Positions 1 to 13,099 of a stretch of DNA of 46,073 nt are shown here, in pieces. The position numbers were made by a program, and so were the translations under genes. The notes below the pieces were generated by a model. That model ran no database searches. It was not told where the DNA came from and saw only the letters and a list, made by a program, of their open reading frames with translations. The DNA is from an uncultured bacterium (GTDB taxonomy: Bacteria; UBP6; UBA1177), in assembly GCA_905235605.1 (NCBI GenBank), contig CAJOMF010000029.1:1-46073 (forward strand), given 5' to 3'. Position 1 is the first letter of the stretch; each line of letters starts with the position of its first letter.

Positions 1-1144
1 CAAATTCCGTCACGCAGGGAGCATCTGTAGCAAATCTGTGGAAACCGCTTTTTGCAGACGGGCTTCATTTTGATTTCGCATGGCGGACATTCAAATGGGC
101 GAATGAAACATCGGATAAGAAAAATATGGCGGCAGTTCATTGTGTGATAATAGGATTCAGTGCCGCTGAAAATAAAGAACCGAAAATCATTTTTGTGAAT
201 GAACAGGAAAAAATCGAGGCTGAAAACATAAACGGCTATCTGCTTGATGCTCCGAATATTTTTATCGAAAAGCGGACTGTACCTTTGTACAGTGTACCGC
301 CGCTTCTTACTGGCAGCCAGCGTATCGACAACGACGAATTTATATTTACAGATGAAGAAAAAACTGAATTTGTAAAAACAGAACCTTTGTCAGAAAAATT
401 TTTTCGCACTTGGTATGGAGCTGAGGAGTTTTTGTATAATTCTCCGCGCTGGTGTTTATATTTGGGAAATTGTTCGCCTTCAGAACTTCATAAAATGAAA
501 AGTTGTATGAAAATTTTGGAAGCGGTGAAACAGTATCGCCTTGCCAGTAAAAGAGCGGCAACTGTCAAAGCGGCTTTATATCCGGCAAGATTCGGACTTG
601 AAGTTATTCCGACAACAAATTTTCTGATTGTTCCGGTAGTTTCTTCGGAAAAACGAATTTATGTTCCGGTCGGCTTTATGACACCGGACAATCTTTGCAG
701 TAATCAGGTAAATATGATCCCTGATGCCACGCTTTATCATTTCGGGGTGTTGACTTCGTCTGTTCACAACGCTTGGATAAGAGTTGTCTGCGGGCGTCTT
801 GAAAGCAGATACCGCTATTCAAAAGACATTGTTTACAACAACTTTCCGTGGCCGGAAGTTTTATTGGAAAGCGGAGAGCTTGCCCGCAGAAAAATGCACG
901 CGAGCCGCGTGCGCTCCGACATAGAACATCTGCTCAGGCGATTTTAGATGCCCGCGCAAAATATCCTGATTCTTCTCTTGCAGATTTGTACGATGAAACA
1001 CTGATGCCGCCTGAACTCCGCAAAGCCCACAGAGAAAACGATAAAGCCGTTACGACTGCTTACGGCTTCGATCCGAAAATGACAGAAGCTGAAATTGTGG
1101 CTGAACTTTTCAAAATGTATGAAAAACTGACGGAAAAGAAATGA
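1..1144 (+). pseudogene. C-terminal part of an MmeI-like (type IIG-like) class I SAM-dependent DNA methyltransferase, truncated by the window edge and frameshifted
   Basis: Open frame from nt 3 reads NSVTQGASVANLWKPLFADGLHFDFAWRTFKWANE...AAVHCVIIGFS and continues into ORF 126-947 (TRD-like FPWPE end). The C-terminal segment SAQAILDARAKYPDSSLADLYDETLMPPELRKAH is in another frame (ORF 848-1144). Confidence 0.8.
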
Positions 1145-1263
1145 TTTCCGGGAAATACATCCGGCTTTCAATTAAAGGAGAACTTCCTGAGAAAGTGTTT
1201 CCTTTTTTCTGTTTATTTTTGTTTAAATCATTATAATTCATCGTTTTTTTGTTGAGGTAAAAC

Positions 1264-2100
1264 ATGTTGAACTGGCTTTCTTACGGAGCGGTAGACATCA
1301 CCGGATATATTACTCCGTTCCTGTTTTTACTGGATGTTCTGATCTGGTTTTTATTGGTAAGAAAAAAGACCAGCATCAAAAAAAACAGAAAAATTTTAGT
1401 GAAAACCGGCATTTTTTCGCTGCTCGGAGCTGCAATCGCGCCGCTCTTGATAATCGTGGTTTCGGGAAAGCTGTTTCCGTTTCTGTCATCTGCAGGTAAA
1501 CTGATCAAAAGCATAAACAGTTTTGCCATGTTGAAAACAGCGCTGATCGTTGCATTCAAAGGTTTTTCGATAACGGGCGGCATACTCATCCTTTCGATTG
1601 TTCTTCTGTTTGCTTTGAAAGATGCGAAAAAACTCACTTTTGCAATTCTTTATCCCTTCCCGCTTTTCGCGGCGCTTGCCAGAATCAACTGTTTTCTCAA
1701 AGGGTGCTGCTTCGGCAAACTTTCTGAAGGGATTTTTGCGATAAAATATCCGCCGGCAAGCCTTGCGTCAAGACAGCATTACGCCCAGTCGCTGCTTCCG
1801 TCGCGCTATGTCGCATCAATGCCGGTACATCCGACGCAGCTTTACATCGTTTTTTCGATGCTGATGCTTTTTATCGGTGTAGTTCTTATGAATAAGTTCA
1901 AAGTTAAAAAGAACATCATCGCAGGAACAGTCCTTGCCGGTTACGGATTTTTCAATTTCTTTATAGAACTTTCCCGCGAAGAGCCGCTTGTCTTCAATTT
2001 CATTACAATGGGACAAATCATGGAAATCATTCTTGTTTTCTTAGGTTTTTATCTTATTTTCAAAGTAAAGGAAGAAGATATTTCGGAAAGTGGAAATTAA
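1264..2100 (+). CDS. lgt: Prolipoprotein diacylglyceryl transferase (divergent)
   Basis: Multi-TM protein with RINCFLKGCCFGK and HPTQLY motifs and a C-terminal G.FNFFIELSREEP, typical of Lgt. Confidence 0.85.
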   Translation: MLNWLSYGAVDITGYITPFLFLLDVLIWFLLVRKKTSIKKNRKILVKTGIFSLLGAAIAPLLIIVVSGKLFPFLSSAGKLIKSINSFAMLKTALIVAFKGFSITGGILILSIVLLFALKDAKKLTFAILYPFPLFAALARINCFLKGCCFGKLSEGIFAIKYPPASLASRQHYAQSLLPSRYVASMPVHPTQLYIVFSMLMLFIGVVLMNKFKVKKNIIAGTVLAGYGFFNFFIELSREEPLVFNFITMGQIMEIILVFLGFYLIFKVKEEDISESGN

Positions 2101-4781
<2,681 letters not shown>

Positions 4782-4799
4782 TCAAAAAATATTTGCTCA

Positions 4800-5573
4800 C
4801 TATATTTCAACTCTTTCCGCCTTTGCGGCAAGGTCATTGATGATCTCTCCGGCTATGATGAGACCGACAACAGAAGGGACAAATGCCGTGGATCCGGGGA
4901 TATCTCTGCGTTCAGTACATTTTCTGGCTGTTCCGGGCGGGCAGATACAGTGCATCCGGCAACTGATTGACATGTCTTCCAGAGGTCTGACCGGTTTCTC
5001 TTTAGAATAGACCACTTTCAGGGATCTGATCCCGCGTTTTCTGCATTCCTTCCGCATGATTTTCGACAGCGGGCATATCGATGTTTCATAAATATCCGCG
5101 ACTTCAAATGCCGAAGGATCGATTTTATTGCCGGCAGCCATGGATGAGATCACGGGAACTCCGGCTTTATTTGCATTCCCGACGATGGTGAGTTTTCCGG
5201 TCACGGTATCAATGGCATCTACTATGTAGTCATACTCACTGAAATCAAAGAGATCCTGAGTATTGGGAAGATAGAAGGTCTTATAAGTTCTGACTTTGCA
5301 GTCGGGATTGATCTCGTGTATTCGTTCCTCGGCGACATCCACTTTATATTTGCCGACCGTCTTCATAGTAGCCAGTATCTGCCGGTTGAGATTGGTCAGG
5401 CAGACCTTGTCGTCATCGATCAGATCAAGCGCTCCGATCCCGGAACGGGCAAGGGCTTCCACAGTATATCCGCCGACCCCGCCGATCCCGAACACGGCAA
5501 TGCGGCAGGAAGCAAAATACCGCATGACCCTTTCTCCATAAAGAAGCTGTGTTCTTGAAAACTGATTCAGCAT
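4800..5573 (-). CDS. tcdA: ThiF/MoeB-family tRNA threonylcarbamoyladenosine dehydratase (TcdA-like)
   Basis: FGIGGVGGYTVEALARSGIG...LIDDDKVCLTNLNRQ, YDYIVDAIDTVTGK. Confidence 0.88.
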   Translation of the reverse strand: MLNQFSRTQLLYGERVMRYFASCRIAVFGIGGVGGYTVEALARSGIGALDLIDDDKVCLTNLNRQILATMKTVGKYKVDVAEERIHEINPDCKVRTYKTFYLPNTQDLFDFSEYDYIVDAIDTVTGKLTIVGNANKAGVPVISSMAAGNKIDPSAFEVADIYETSICPLSKIMRKECRKRGIRSLKVVYSKEKPVRPLEDMSISCRMHCICPPGTARKCTERRDIPGSTAFVPSVVGLIIAGEIINDLAAKAERVEI

Positions 5574-5589
5574 TGCATTCTGCCAGTCA

Positions 5590-7584
5590 TTATCTGGATT
5601 TTGCCGCTTTGACGATGTTTTCAGCGGTGAAGCCGTATTTTTCCATGACCAGGCTTCCCGGTGCGGAAGTTCCGAAAGTATCGACTGCGATTATTTTTCC
5701 TTCTTCTCCTGCATATTTTTCCCAGCCGAAACTTGCTCCCGCTTCGATGACTATGCGGTTTTTGACACTTTTCGGAAGCACGGATTCCCTGTATTTTTCG
5801 GGCTGTTTTTCAAATGTTTCACGTGAAACCATGTTGATGACTCTCACTTTTCTGCCCTCTTTCTTAAGAGTTTCGGCAGCCTCAAGCGCGATATGGACTT
5901 CCGAACCTGTCGCAATGAGAATGAGTTCGGGAGCAGCCTCTTCAAGAATTGCGTAAGCACCTTTGAGCGCGTTTTCTGCTGCGGCGTATTTCGTTCTGTC
6001 AATGACCGAAACATCCTGACGGGTCAGAATGAGGGCAACGGGCTGATTTTTATTTTCAAGGATATATTTCCATGCGACTGAAACTTCGTTCGCATCTGCC
6101 GGACGCCATACTTCAAGCCCCGGAATGCAGCGGATGGACGCAAGCTGTTCTACCGGCTGGTGTGTCGGACCGTCCTCGCCTACTGCAAGAGAATCGTGTG
6201 TGAAAAGGAATACCGGGCCGAGTTTTGCAAGTGCTGCAAGCCTTATCGGTGGGCGCATATAGTCGACGAACGAGAAGAACGTGCCGGTGTAGGGTTTGAG
6301 CATTCCGTGGTAGAAAATGCCGTTTGCGATAGCTCCCATCGCGTGTTCCCTGACTCCGAAGTGAATGTTTTTGCCCGAAAAATCGTCTGCAGAGATCCAT
6401 TTTTCGCCGGAGATCGTCGTTTTCGTCGAGCAGCTGAGGTCTGCGTCGCCGCCTACAAGCCACGGAACGGCTTTGCCGAGAGCCGCAAGGACTTTTCCGT
6501 CTGCAGCACGGGTCGCCATTTTCGTTCCCGCTTCGAATTTGGGAAGGATCTTGTCCAGATTTTCAACTTTAAGTTCCTGCATATCCTTGAATTGAGCCGC
6601 TTCCTGCGGATATTTTTCCGCATATTCGGCAAAAAGTTTATTCCAAGCCGCGACAGCTCTCTTTCCGGTGCGTTTTATCGAAGCAAAATCCTTTTTAACA
6701 TCGTCATCGACAAAGAAAAACTTTTCGGGATCCATTCCGAAACCTTTTTTTACCGCCGCAAGTTCGTCGGCACCAAGCGGAGAACCGTGGGATGAAGAGC
6801 TCCCGGCCTTGTTCGGAGAACCGAAGCCTATCGTGGTTTTGAAAATTATGAGAGTCGGTTTCGTCTGCTCTTTTTTCGCCTTTGCTATCGCGCGGTCGAT
6901 CGATTTGAGATCGCTGTTGCCGTCAGCAACGGTGAGGACCTGAAATCCGTAGCTTTCGAAACGTTTTTTTACGTCTTCGGTGAAAGTTATCGCAGTCGGG
7001 CCGTCGAGTGAAATATCGTTTGAATCGTAAAGCAGAATGAGCTTCCCGAGCTTGAGATGCCCCGCCAATGATGCGGCTTCGGAAGCGATCCCCTCCATCA
7101 GGCAGCCGTCACCCAAAAGTGCGTAAGTGTAGTGATTTATGATCTCAAAACCGGGTCTATTGAAGCGCGCTGCGAGCATTCTTTCGGCAATCGCCATGCC
7201 GGCTGCATTTGCAACACCCTGACCGAGCGGACCAGTAGAAGCATCCACACCCGGAGTTACGCCGAATTCGGGATGACCCGGAGTCTTACTGCCTAACTGC
7301 CTGAAATTCTTCAGATCGTCCATCGAAAGTTTGTATCCGGCAAGATGGAGCATCGAATAGAGAAGCGCACTGCCGTGACCCGCTGAAAGAACGAAACGGT
7401 CGCGGTCGATCCAGTCAGGATCTGTCGGAGCGACTTTCAGATGTCTCTTCCAAAGCGTGTATGCAAAAGGTGCAGCCCCCATCGGAAGCCCGGGATGACC
7501 CGAATTAGCCTTCTGGATCATGTCTGCTGACAAAACACGGACGGTATTTACACTTTTTTCAGAAATTTTATCGGGAAAAGCCAT
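5590..7584 (-). CDS. tkt: Transketolase
   Basis: [65 protein letters not shown]. Start moved to the ATG at 7584, preceded by GTGGAG. Confidence 0.96.
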   Translation of the reverse strand: MAFPDKISEKSVNTVRVLSADMIQKANSGHPGLPMGAAPFAYTLWKRHLKVAPTDPDWIDRDRFVLSAGHGSALLYSMLHLAGYKLSMDDLKNFRQLGSKTPGHPEFGVTPGVDASTGPLGQGVANAAGMAIAERMLAARFNRPGFEIINHYTYALLGDGCLMEGIASEAASLAGHLKLGKLILLYDSNDISLDGPTAITFTEDVKKRFESYGFQVLTVADGNSDLKSIDRAIAKAKKEQTKPTLIIFKTTIGFGSPNKAGSSSSHGSPLGADELAAVKKGFGMDPEKFFFVDDDVKKDFASIKRTGKRAVAAWNKLFAEYAEKYPQEAAQFKDMQELKVENLDKILPKFEAGTKMATRAADGKVLAALGKAVPWLVGGDADLSCSTKTTISGEKWISADDFSGKNIHFGVREHAMGAIANGIFYHGMLKPYTGTFFSFVDYMRPPIRLAALAKLGPVFLFTHDSLAVGEDGPTHQPVEQLASIRCIPGLEVWRPADANEVSVAWKYILENKNQPVALILTRQDVSVIDRTKYAAAENALKGAYAILEEAAPELILIATGSEVHIALEAAETLKKEGRKVRVINMVSRETFEKQPEKYRESVLPKSVKNRIVIEAGASFGWEKYAGEEGKIIAVDTFGTSAPGSLVMEKYGFTAENIVKAAKSR
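5815..5830. promoter_or_regulatory. parS-like site TGTTTCACGTGAAACC
   Basis: 15/16 to the consensus, with a perfect 14-bp palindromic core; within tkt. Confidence 0.85.
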
Positions 7585-7688
7585 TTTCAACTCCACAAAA
7601 AGTTCATAAATCGGCTGAATATACAAAAAAATAGACAAACGACAAGATAAAAATGGTGTCAGATGAATCTTTTGGAAAAGTTTTTGTG

Positions 7689-8450
7689 CTACAGAAGATT
7701 TTCCAGAAAAACTTTGTTTAGACTATCCCAATTTGACGGATATTCTTCGCTTTTTGTCTGCAGGATTTTTTCGATTTCGGCAATATTTTGTTGAATGAAA
7801 TCGTCAAGAGTTTTGATGTGAGGACCTTCGGTCTTTTCCAGATTGTGCTTTTTCGCCTCTAAAAGCCGCATAAAATCGTCTTCGATCTCACTGGGCATGG
7901 AACCCGTGTAAAGTTTTGAAAAAAGTGTCGGCGGCGGGCTCTTTTTCTCGAGGATCCAGCGGCACGCAAAGATCGGACGCAGAACATAAAGATACTTTTT
8001 GAGGATGACGCTATCCTCTTTGAAATATGCGCGAAGGTTGTTTTTCGCAATCGAAATGTAGTGGTAAAGCATCCGTTTTTCCGAAAAATATTCAGGCATT
8101 ATGCTTTTTACCCGCTGCCAGTCTCCGGTCGTACGGTAAACCACCGGCGAATCGGCCCATTCGAAAATCACGGGATTCGATTTTGCAAGAAGCAGAAGCA
8201 GCTTTTTTATATCCCAGCCGTTGATGTCATAAATATCGTTGAGTTCATATTCGATCACATCTCGGACGGCATCAAGCCTCAGATAGTCGCGGATATCCCG
8301 CACATAGACAAAACGCACGTCGTAATCGCTGTCAGGAGAAGCAAAACCCCACGCGCGGCTGCCGCTTTCACAGGCATAAATTATCTTTACATTATGCTTC
8401 TGCTCGATTTCCGAAAGTTTCTCTTTGATTGTTTCTTCAATGCTCGGCAT
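7689..8450 (-). CDS. Pol-beta-superfamily predicted nucleotidyltransferase (COG3541-like)
   Basis: [28 protein letters not shown] motif followed by a YKD-type helical domain. Confidence 0.85.
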   Translation of the reverse strand: MPSIEETIKEKLSEIEQKHNVKIIYACESGSRAWGFASPDSDYDVRFVYVRDIRDYLRLDAVRDVIEYELNDIYDINGWDIKKLLLLLAKSNPVIFEWADSPVVYRTTGDWQRVKSIMPEYFSEKRMLYHYISIAKNNLRAYFKEDSVILKKYLYVLRPIFACRWILEKKSPPPTLFSKLYTGSMPSEIEDDFMRLLEAKKHNLEKTEGPHIKTLDDFIQQNIAEIEKILQTKSEEYPSNWDSLNKVFLENLL

Positions 8451-8564
8451 TTTATGCTCCTTTGATAAATAAAACGACAGATTTTACATACAACGAGATT
8501 TTTTGCAATCAAAAAGTTGTCAGCTACAATAATTGCTGCTTGAGCGAAAGAAGGGAGGATGAGG

Positions 8565-8870
8565 ATGAGTAAGGAAGAAAAATATGACCTTTTGAAAGAT
8601 CTTGAGGAACCGTTTGAATTTAAAGGAGAAGCTGTTTCTGAAACAGTTGATGGTGTAACATTTTACAAAAATGATTCAACTCAAAAAATTTGGTGGGTAG
8701 AATCTGAAGTTATGGATGATTTCAGATTCAGTTTTGACAAAAAAATAATTTTCAACTTATTCAAAGACTATCCAAAAAAGCTGAACAAAGAACAAAAAGA
8801 AATCTTTGACAAAGAAAACCCTTATTGGGCTGATTTCTTTAAAGACCGCAAAAAAGAGGATAGAAATTGA
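8565..8870 (+). CDS. Small hypothetical protein, paralog of 9704-10003
   Basis: RBS GGAGG and ATGAGTAAGGAAGAAAAATA start; shares KIWW.E and KEIFDKENP.WAD with the downstream paralog. ORF track start 8559; ATG at 8565 preferred. Confidence 0.75.
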   Translation: MSKEEKYDLLKDLEEPFEFKGEAVSETVDGVTFYKNDSTQKIWWVESEVMDDFRFSFDKKIIFNLFKDYPKKLNKEQKEIFDKENPYWADFFKDRKKEDRN

Positions 8871-9008
8871 ACTTTAAAAAAATCACAAAAAAATGTAATG
8901 AAATTGCTAGAAAAGCACTCGAAAACATTTGTTTTGAAAAATTTTTCCCTCTCGCTTTTTTCAAAAAATCGAGTATAATACGGCAGTTTTTGTGTTTTGG
9001 AGACAAAC

Positions 9009-9308
9009 ATGGTCGCTCACGAAATAAGCATTCTGACAAATAACATTGCTCCGATCGCGGCAAAATACGGAGTCGAGAGAATCAAGCTGTTCGGTTCAAG
9101 GGCACGAGGAGACAACAAACCGCAAAGCGATTACGATTTTTTGATAAGCAAAGGAGAGATTCACTCTCTGCTGCAATATGCGGCTTTCGTAGCCGAACTC
9201 GAAGAACTTTTAGGAGTGCCTGTTGATGTCATCACCGACACATCGGATGATGAATACTTGATAAACACTGCGGAAAACGAGGGAATTGAAGTCTATGGAA
9301 ACAAATAA
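9009..9308 (+). CDS. mntA: MntA-like minimal nucleotidyltransferase (antitoxin of a HepT/MntA pair)
   Basis: GSRARGDNKPQSDYDF (GSx10DxD-type MNT motif); ATG after GGAGACAAAC. Confidence 0.85.
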   Translation: MVAHEISILTNNIAPIAAKYGVERIKLFGSRARGDNKPQSDYDFLISKGEIHSLLQYAAFVAELEELLGVPVDVITDTSDDEYLINTAENEGIEVYGNK

Positions 9309-9657
9309 CCGCGACCAGCAGATAGTCAGCAAAATAATCAAATATTGCAGTGAGATCGAGCAGACTCACGAGAGTTTTGAGAATAACAAAGAGCTTTTTT
9401 TCGATAAAAACAGCGGTTTTATTTACCGAAATTCGATAGCAATGCCTATTTTGCAGATCGGAGAACTCGTAAAAACTCTTTCCGATGAGTTCAAATCAGC
9501 ACACAACGATATTCCGTGGTGCGATATAGCAAGAATGCGAGACTGTTTCGCTCATCGATACGGCACAATGGATTATGACATGACTTGGAATACATCTGTC
9601 AACGATGTGCCTGTGCTGAAAAAATATCTTGAAAATCTGAAATCTGATGCCTCATAG
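9295..9657 (+). CDS. hepT: HepT-like HEPN ribonuclease toxin (DUF86-type)
   Basis: PILQIGELVKTLSDEF...IPWCDIARMRDCFAHRYGTMDYDMTW (R-x4-6-H HEPN motif); overlaps the MNT gene by 14 nt. Confidence 0.85.
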   Translation: METNNRDQQIVSKIIKYCSEIEQTHESFENNKELFFDKNSGFIYRNSIAMPILQIGELVKTLSDEFKSAHNDIPWCDIARMRDCFAHRYGTMDYDMTWNTSVNDVPVLKKYLENLKSDAS

Positions 9658-9703
9658 GCTCGTTTTTATGTTTCAAAACAAAAAATCATAAAGGAGGATA
9701 AGG

Positions 9704-10003
9704 ATGAGTAAGGAAGAAAAATACACGGCTGAGGATCTTTTCAGAGAACTTGAAGAAACTGCCAACGAAGAAGATACGACCGTATGGATAACAGTTGACG
9801 AGGTGGATTTTTATAAAGAAAAGCCTGAATGCAAAATTTGGTGGCTTGAAGATCCTGAAACTAAGGGTGAAATATATTTTACTTTCGATTTCAAGAAAAT
9901 ATACGGCATCTACAGTGATTATCCTCAAAACCTAACAACGGAAGAAAAAGAAATCTTCGATAAAGAAAACCCTTTCTGGGCTGATTATGTCAACGGAAGG
10001 TAA
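9704..10003 (+). CDS. Small hypothetical protein, paralog of 8565-8870
   Basis: RBS AAGGAGG; same MSKEEKY start, KIWWLED and EEKEIFDKENPFWADY end. Confidence 0.75.
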   Translation: MSKEEKYTAEDLFRELEETANEEDTTVWITVDEVDFYKEKPECKIWWLEDPETKGEIYFTFDFKKIYGIYSDYPQNLTTEEKEIFDKENPFWADYVNGR

Positions 10004-10053
10004 TTTCTATTCAATTTATTACAAAGCCGTTGACTCTTTCTCGAAATAGTTTT

Positions 10054-10108
10054 TCGAGTTAAGGGGGTAAAAATTGCAAAAAAGTAAAAAGTTGCCCCCT
10101 TAACTTGA
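10054..10108. repeat. Inverted repeat TCGAGTTAAGGGGG / CCCCCTTAACTTGA upstream of the DUF4143-type ATPase
   Basis: Arms at 10054-10067 and 10095-10108 match at 13 of 14 positions; a further partial copy ACCCCGTTAA lies just downstream. Confidence 0.85.
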
Positions 10109-10158
10109 AAAATACCCCGTTAAATGATATGCTTTTTCGGATCTTATCGGAGGTTACT

Positions 10159-11406
10159 ATGGAATTTGAAATCAGAAACGATTTATACCCGAGAGAGAAA
10201 TATTTGGAAAAAATCAGAGGATTTTATCACGAATGCGAGGTGATAAAGGTTTTGACCGGCGTCAGAAGATGCGGTAAATCGTCGATCATGAATCTTATCA
10301 TTCAGGAATTGCTTGCCTGCGGCGTGAACAGAGAAAATATCCTTTATTTCAATCTTGATAAAAAACCGTTCGATACGGTCGATTCGGCCGAAAAACTTGA
10401 TAAAATAATCGAAAAAAACAGGACTGCAAGCGGCAGAAACTATCTTTTTATCGATGAGATCCAGAACATCAAAAGCTTTGAAAAGATAATCAATGCATGG
10501 CGTGAAGAGGGCAACTTTTCGATATTTATCACTGGTTCGAACTCTTATCTTCTGTCGGGAGAGCTTGTGACAAAACTGACCGGACGGTACATCGAATTCA
10601 ATATTCTTCCTCTTTCGTTTGACGAATACTTGAACGTGAAAAAGTTTTTCGGGAAACAGGTTTCCGACGATTCGACGGAGCTTAGAAATTATATCTACGA
10701 AGGTGGTTTTCCTTATGTTTTAAAGCTCAACTCAATGAATGACAAAAGAAGATATGTCCAGAATCTCATTGACGAAATTTATGAAAAAGATGTAAAAAAA
10801 AGACTGAAAATAAGACACCGTTCCGTCTTCGAATCGATCATGAAGTATCTCGTCAACAATTTCGGTGCGACAACGAGCATCCAGAATATTGTCGATGATT
10901 TTGTCAAAAACGGCGTGAATATCAAAAGAGAGACTGTCAACCGGTACATTGAAGCCTTGGAGAGTGCGAAAATCATCATGTCCTGCAGCCGGTTCGACAT
11001 GAAATCAAGGAAATCGCTTACCGGAGAAAAAAAATTCTACCTCTCCGACCTCTCGTTTTACTACGCATTGAATACCGACAACCGTATAAATTACGGTCCG
11101 GCATTGGAAAACATCGTCTACACCTACGCTTTAAGCCTGGATTACTCAATCAGCGTCGGCAGGATCGGAAAACTGGAGTGCGATTTCATTTTAAGAGATA
11201 ACGAAATGAATTATTCATATATTCAGGTCGCATACACGATTTTGGAAAGCAGAGAAACAGAGGATCGGGAATACCGGAGCCTTGAAAACATAACATGGGA
11301 TAACTATCCGCGTTACCTGCTTACGATGGATAATCTTATCCAGAAGCGAAACGGCATAATTCACTGCAATATAGCTGAATTTATTAAGGAAAACAGGAAA
11401 TTCTAA
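10159..11406 (+). CDS. AAA+ ATPase with DUF4143-type C-terminus (COG1373-like)
   Basis: [17 protein letters not shown] (Walker A), [10 protein letters not shown] (Walker B), [14 protein letters not shown]-terminal nuclease-like [23 protein letters not shown] at 10159 preferred over the ORF-track start 10105. Confidence 0.9.
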   Translation: MEFEIRNDLYPREKYLEKIRGFYHECEVIKVLTGVRRCGKSSIMNLIIQELLACGVNRENILYFNLDKKPFDTVDSAEKLDKIIEKNRTASGRNYLFIDEIQNIKSFEKIINAWREEGNFSIFITGSNSYLLSGELVTKLTGRYIEFNILPLSFDEYLNVKKFFGKQVSDDSTELRNYIYEGGFPYVLKLNSMNDKRRYVQNLIDEIYEKDVKKRLKIRHRSVFESIMKYLVNNFGATTSIQNIVDDFVKNGVNIKRETVNRYIEALESAKIIMSCSRFDMKSRKSLTGEKKFYLSDLSFYYALNTDNRINYGPALENIVYTYALSLDYSISVGRIGKLECDFILRDNEMNYSYIQVAYTILESRETEDREYRSLENITWDNYPRYLLTMDNLIQKRNGIIHCNIAEFIKENRKF

Positions 11407-11567
11407 TTTTCCCTCATAGCAATGCAGAAAAGTTCAAGCGGCAAGTGGCAGTAACCGTTGGGATTTTTGACAAGATATTTCTGGTGATATTCTTCAGCGG
11501 GATAAAAGTTTTCGAGCGGTTTCACTTCGACCGCGAATTTTGCCGCATTTTCGCCGAAAAGCGATTT
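11403..11567 (-). pseudogene. msrA: C-terminal remnant of peptide-methionine (S)-S-oxide reductase
   Basis: Reverse-strand reading [54 protein letters not shown], with an in-frame TAA immediately upstream. Confidence 0.85.
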
Positions 11568-11635
11568 TTACCATTTCTTTTGCCTTTTTCCTGCTTTTTC
11601 CTATGATTGCGCGGTTTTTGTTCAAGGAGGATAAA

Positions 11636-13036
11636 ATGAACAACGAATTCAAGGTAAAAGACATTTCTCAGGCTGATTTCGGCAGAAAGGAGATCGCTCT
11701 GGCTGAGATCGAGATGCCGGGACTTATGGCGCTTCGTGAAAAATATGCTGAAAAACAGCCGCTCAAAGGAGCTCGTATCACGGGAAGTCTTCACATGACG
11801 ATCCAGACTGCTGTTTTGATAAAGACTTTAGTCGCTCTCGGTGCGGATGTCCGCTGGGCAAGCTGCAACATCTTCTCTACTCAGGATCACGCGGCGGCGG
11901 CCATTGCCGACATGGGCGTTCCGGTCTTCGCATGGAAAGGCGAAACTCTTGAAGATTACTGGCAGTGCACGCTCAAAGCTCTTTCGTTCCCCGGCGGCAA
12001 AGGTCCGCAGCTCATCGTTGATGACGGCGGAGACGCGACGCTTCTCGTCCACAAAGGGTATCAGTATGAAGAAGATCCGACGATTTTCGACGCTCCGGCT
12101 GAGAACCGCGAAATGCAGATAATCATTGATCTCATCAAGGAAGAATACAAGAAAGATCCGCAGAAATGGCACAAAATCGTTAAGGAAATCAAGGGTGTAA
12201 GCGAAGAGACCACGACCGGCGTCCACAGACTTTACCAGATGCTCGAAAAAAATACCCTTCTCTTCCCGGCTATAAACGTCAACGATTCTGTTACGAAGTC
12301 GAAGTTCGACAACCTTTACGGCTGCCGGGAATCGCTTGCCGACGGCCTCAAACGCGGAACAGACATCATGGTCGCTGGTAAAATCGTCTGCGTCTGCGGC
12401 TACGGCGATGTCGGCAAAGGATGTGCGAAGTCGATGCAGGGTTTCGGCGCGAGAGTCATCGTCACCGAGATCGACCCGATCTGCGCTCTTCAGGCGAGCA
12501 TGGAAGGTTTTGAGGTGAGAACAGTTGAAGAAGTCGTTGATTTTGCTGATATTTTTGTAACAGCTACAGGAAACTGCGACATCATCACGGTCGACCACAT
12601 GAAGAAAATGAAAAACATGGCGATAGTCTGCAACATCGGACACTTCGACAACGAGATCCAGGTCGATGCGCTCTATGCCGTCCCCGGCGTCAAGAAGATC
12701 AACATCAAGCCGCAGGTCGACAGAATCGAGTTCCCCGACGGACATTCGATAATCCTTCTCAGCGAAGGCAGACTTGTAAACCTCGGCAACGCGACGGGAC
12801 ATCCGAGCTTCGTAATGAGCAACTCTTTCACAAATCAGGTTCTGGCGCAGATGGATCTCTGGCAGAACGACTACAAACTCGGCGTTTACATCCTTCCGAA
12901 GCATCTTGACGAGGAAGTCGCGCGTCTCCACCTTGCAAAACTGGGGGTAAGCCTCACGAAACTCACGCAGAAACAGGCCGACTACATCGGAGTAAAGGTT
13001 GAAGGTCCCTACAAAGCGGATCATTACAAATATTGA
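11636..13036 (+). CDS. ahcY: Adenosylhomocysteinase
   Basis: [86 protein letters not shown]. Start revised from 11540. Confidence 0.96.
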   Translation: MNNEFKVKDISQADFGRKEIALAEIEMPGLMALREKYAEKQPLKGARITGSLHMTIQTAVLIKTLVALGADVRWASCNIFSTQDHAAAAIADMGVPVFAWKGETLEDYWQCTLKALSFPGGKGPQLIVDDGGDATLLVHKGYQYEEDPTIFDAPAENREMQIIIDLIKEEYKKDPQKWHKIVKEIKGVSEETTTGVHRLYQMLEKNTLLFPAINVNDSVTKSKFDNLYGCRESLADGLKRGTDIMVAGKIVCVCGYGDVGKGCAKSMQGFGARVIVTEIDPICALQASMEGFEVRTVEEVVDFADIFVTATGNCDIITVDHMKKMKNMAIVCNIGHFDNEIQVDALYAVPGVKKINIKPQVDRIEFPDGHSIILLSEGRLVNLGNATGHPSFVMSNSFTNQVLAQMDLWQNDYKLGVYILPKHLDEEVARLHLAKLGVSLTKLTQKQADYIGVKVEGPYKADHYKY

Positions 13037-13043
13037 TTTTTGC

Positions 13044-13068
13044 AGAGACGTCATGATATGGCGTCTCT
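13044..13068. repeat. AGAGACGTCATGATATGGCGTCTCT palindrome (member of a GAGACG...CGTCTC family)
   Basis: Near-perfect inverted repeat directly after ahcY. Confidence 0.8.
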
Positions 13069-13099
13069 ACGTGATTTGCGGTTTTTACGGAGGTTTTAA

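Noticed and set aside
6160-6795. 211-aa plus-strand ORF antisense to tkt
   Set aside because: Shadow ORF inside transketolase.
11540-11635. N-terminal extension of adenosylhomocysteinase in the ORF track
   Set aside because: Overlaps the msrA remnant; a strong RBS precedes the ATG at 11636.
11828-13054. 408-aa minus-strand ORF antisense to ahcY
   Set aside because: Shadow ORF of a highly conserved gene with biased codons; composition-driven and without recognisable domains.
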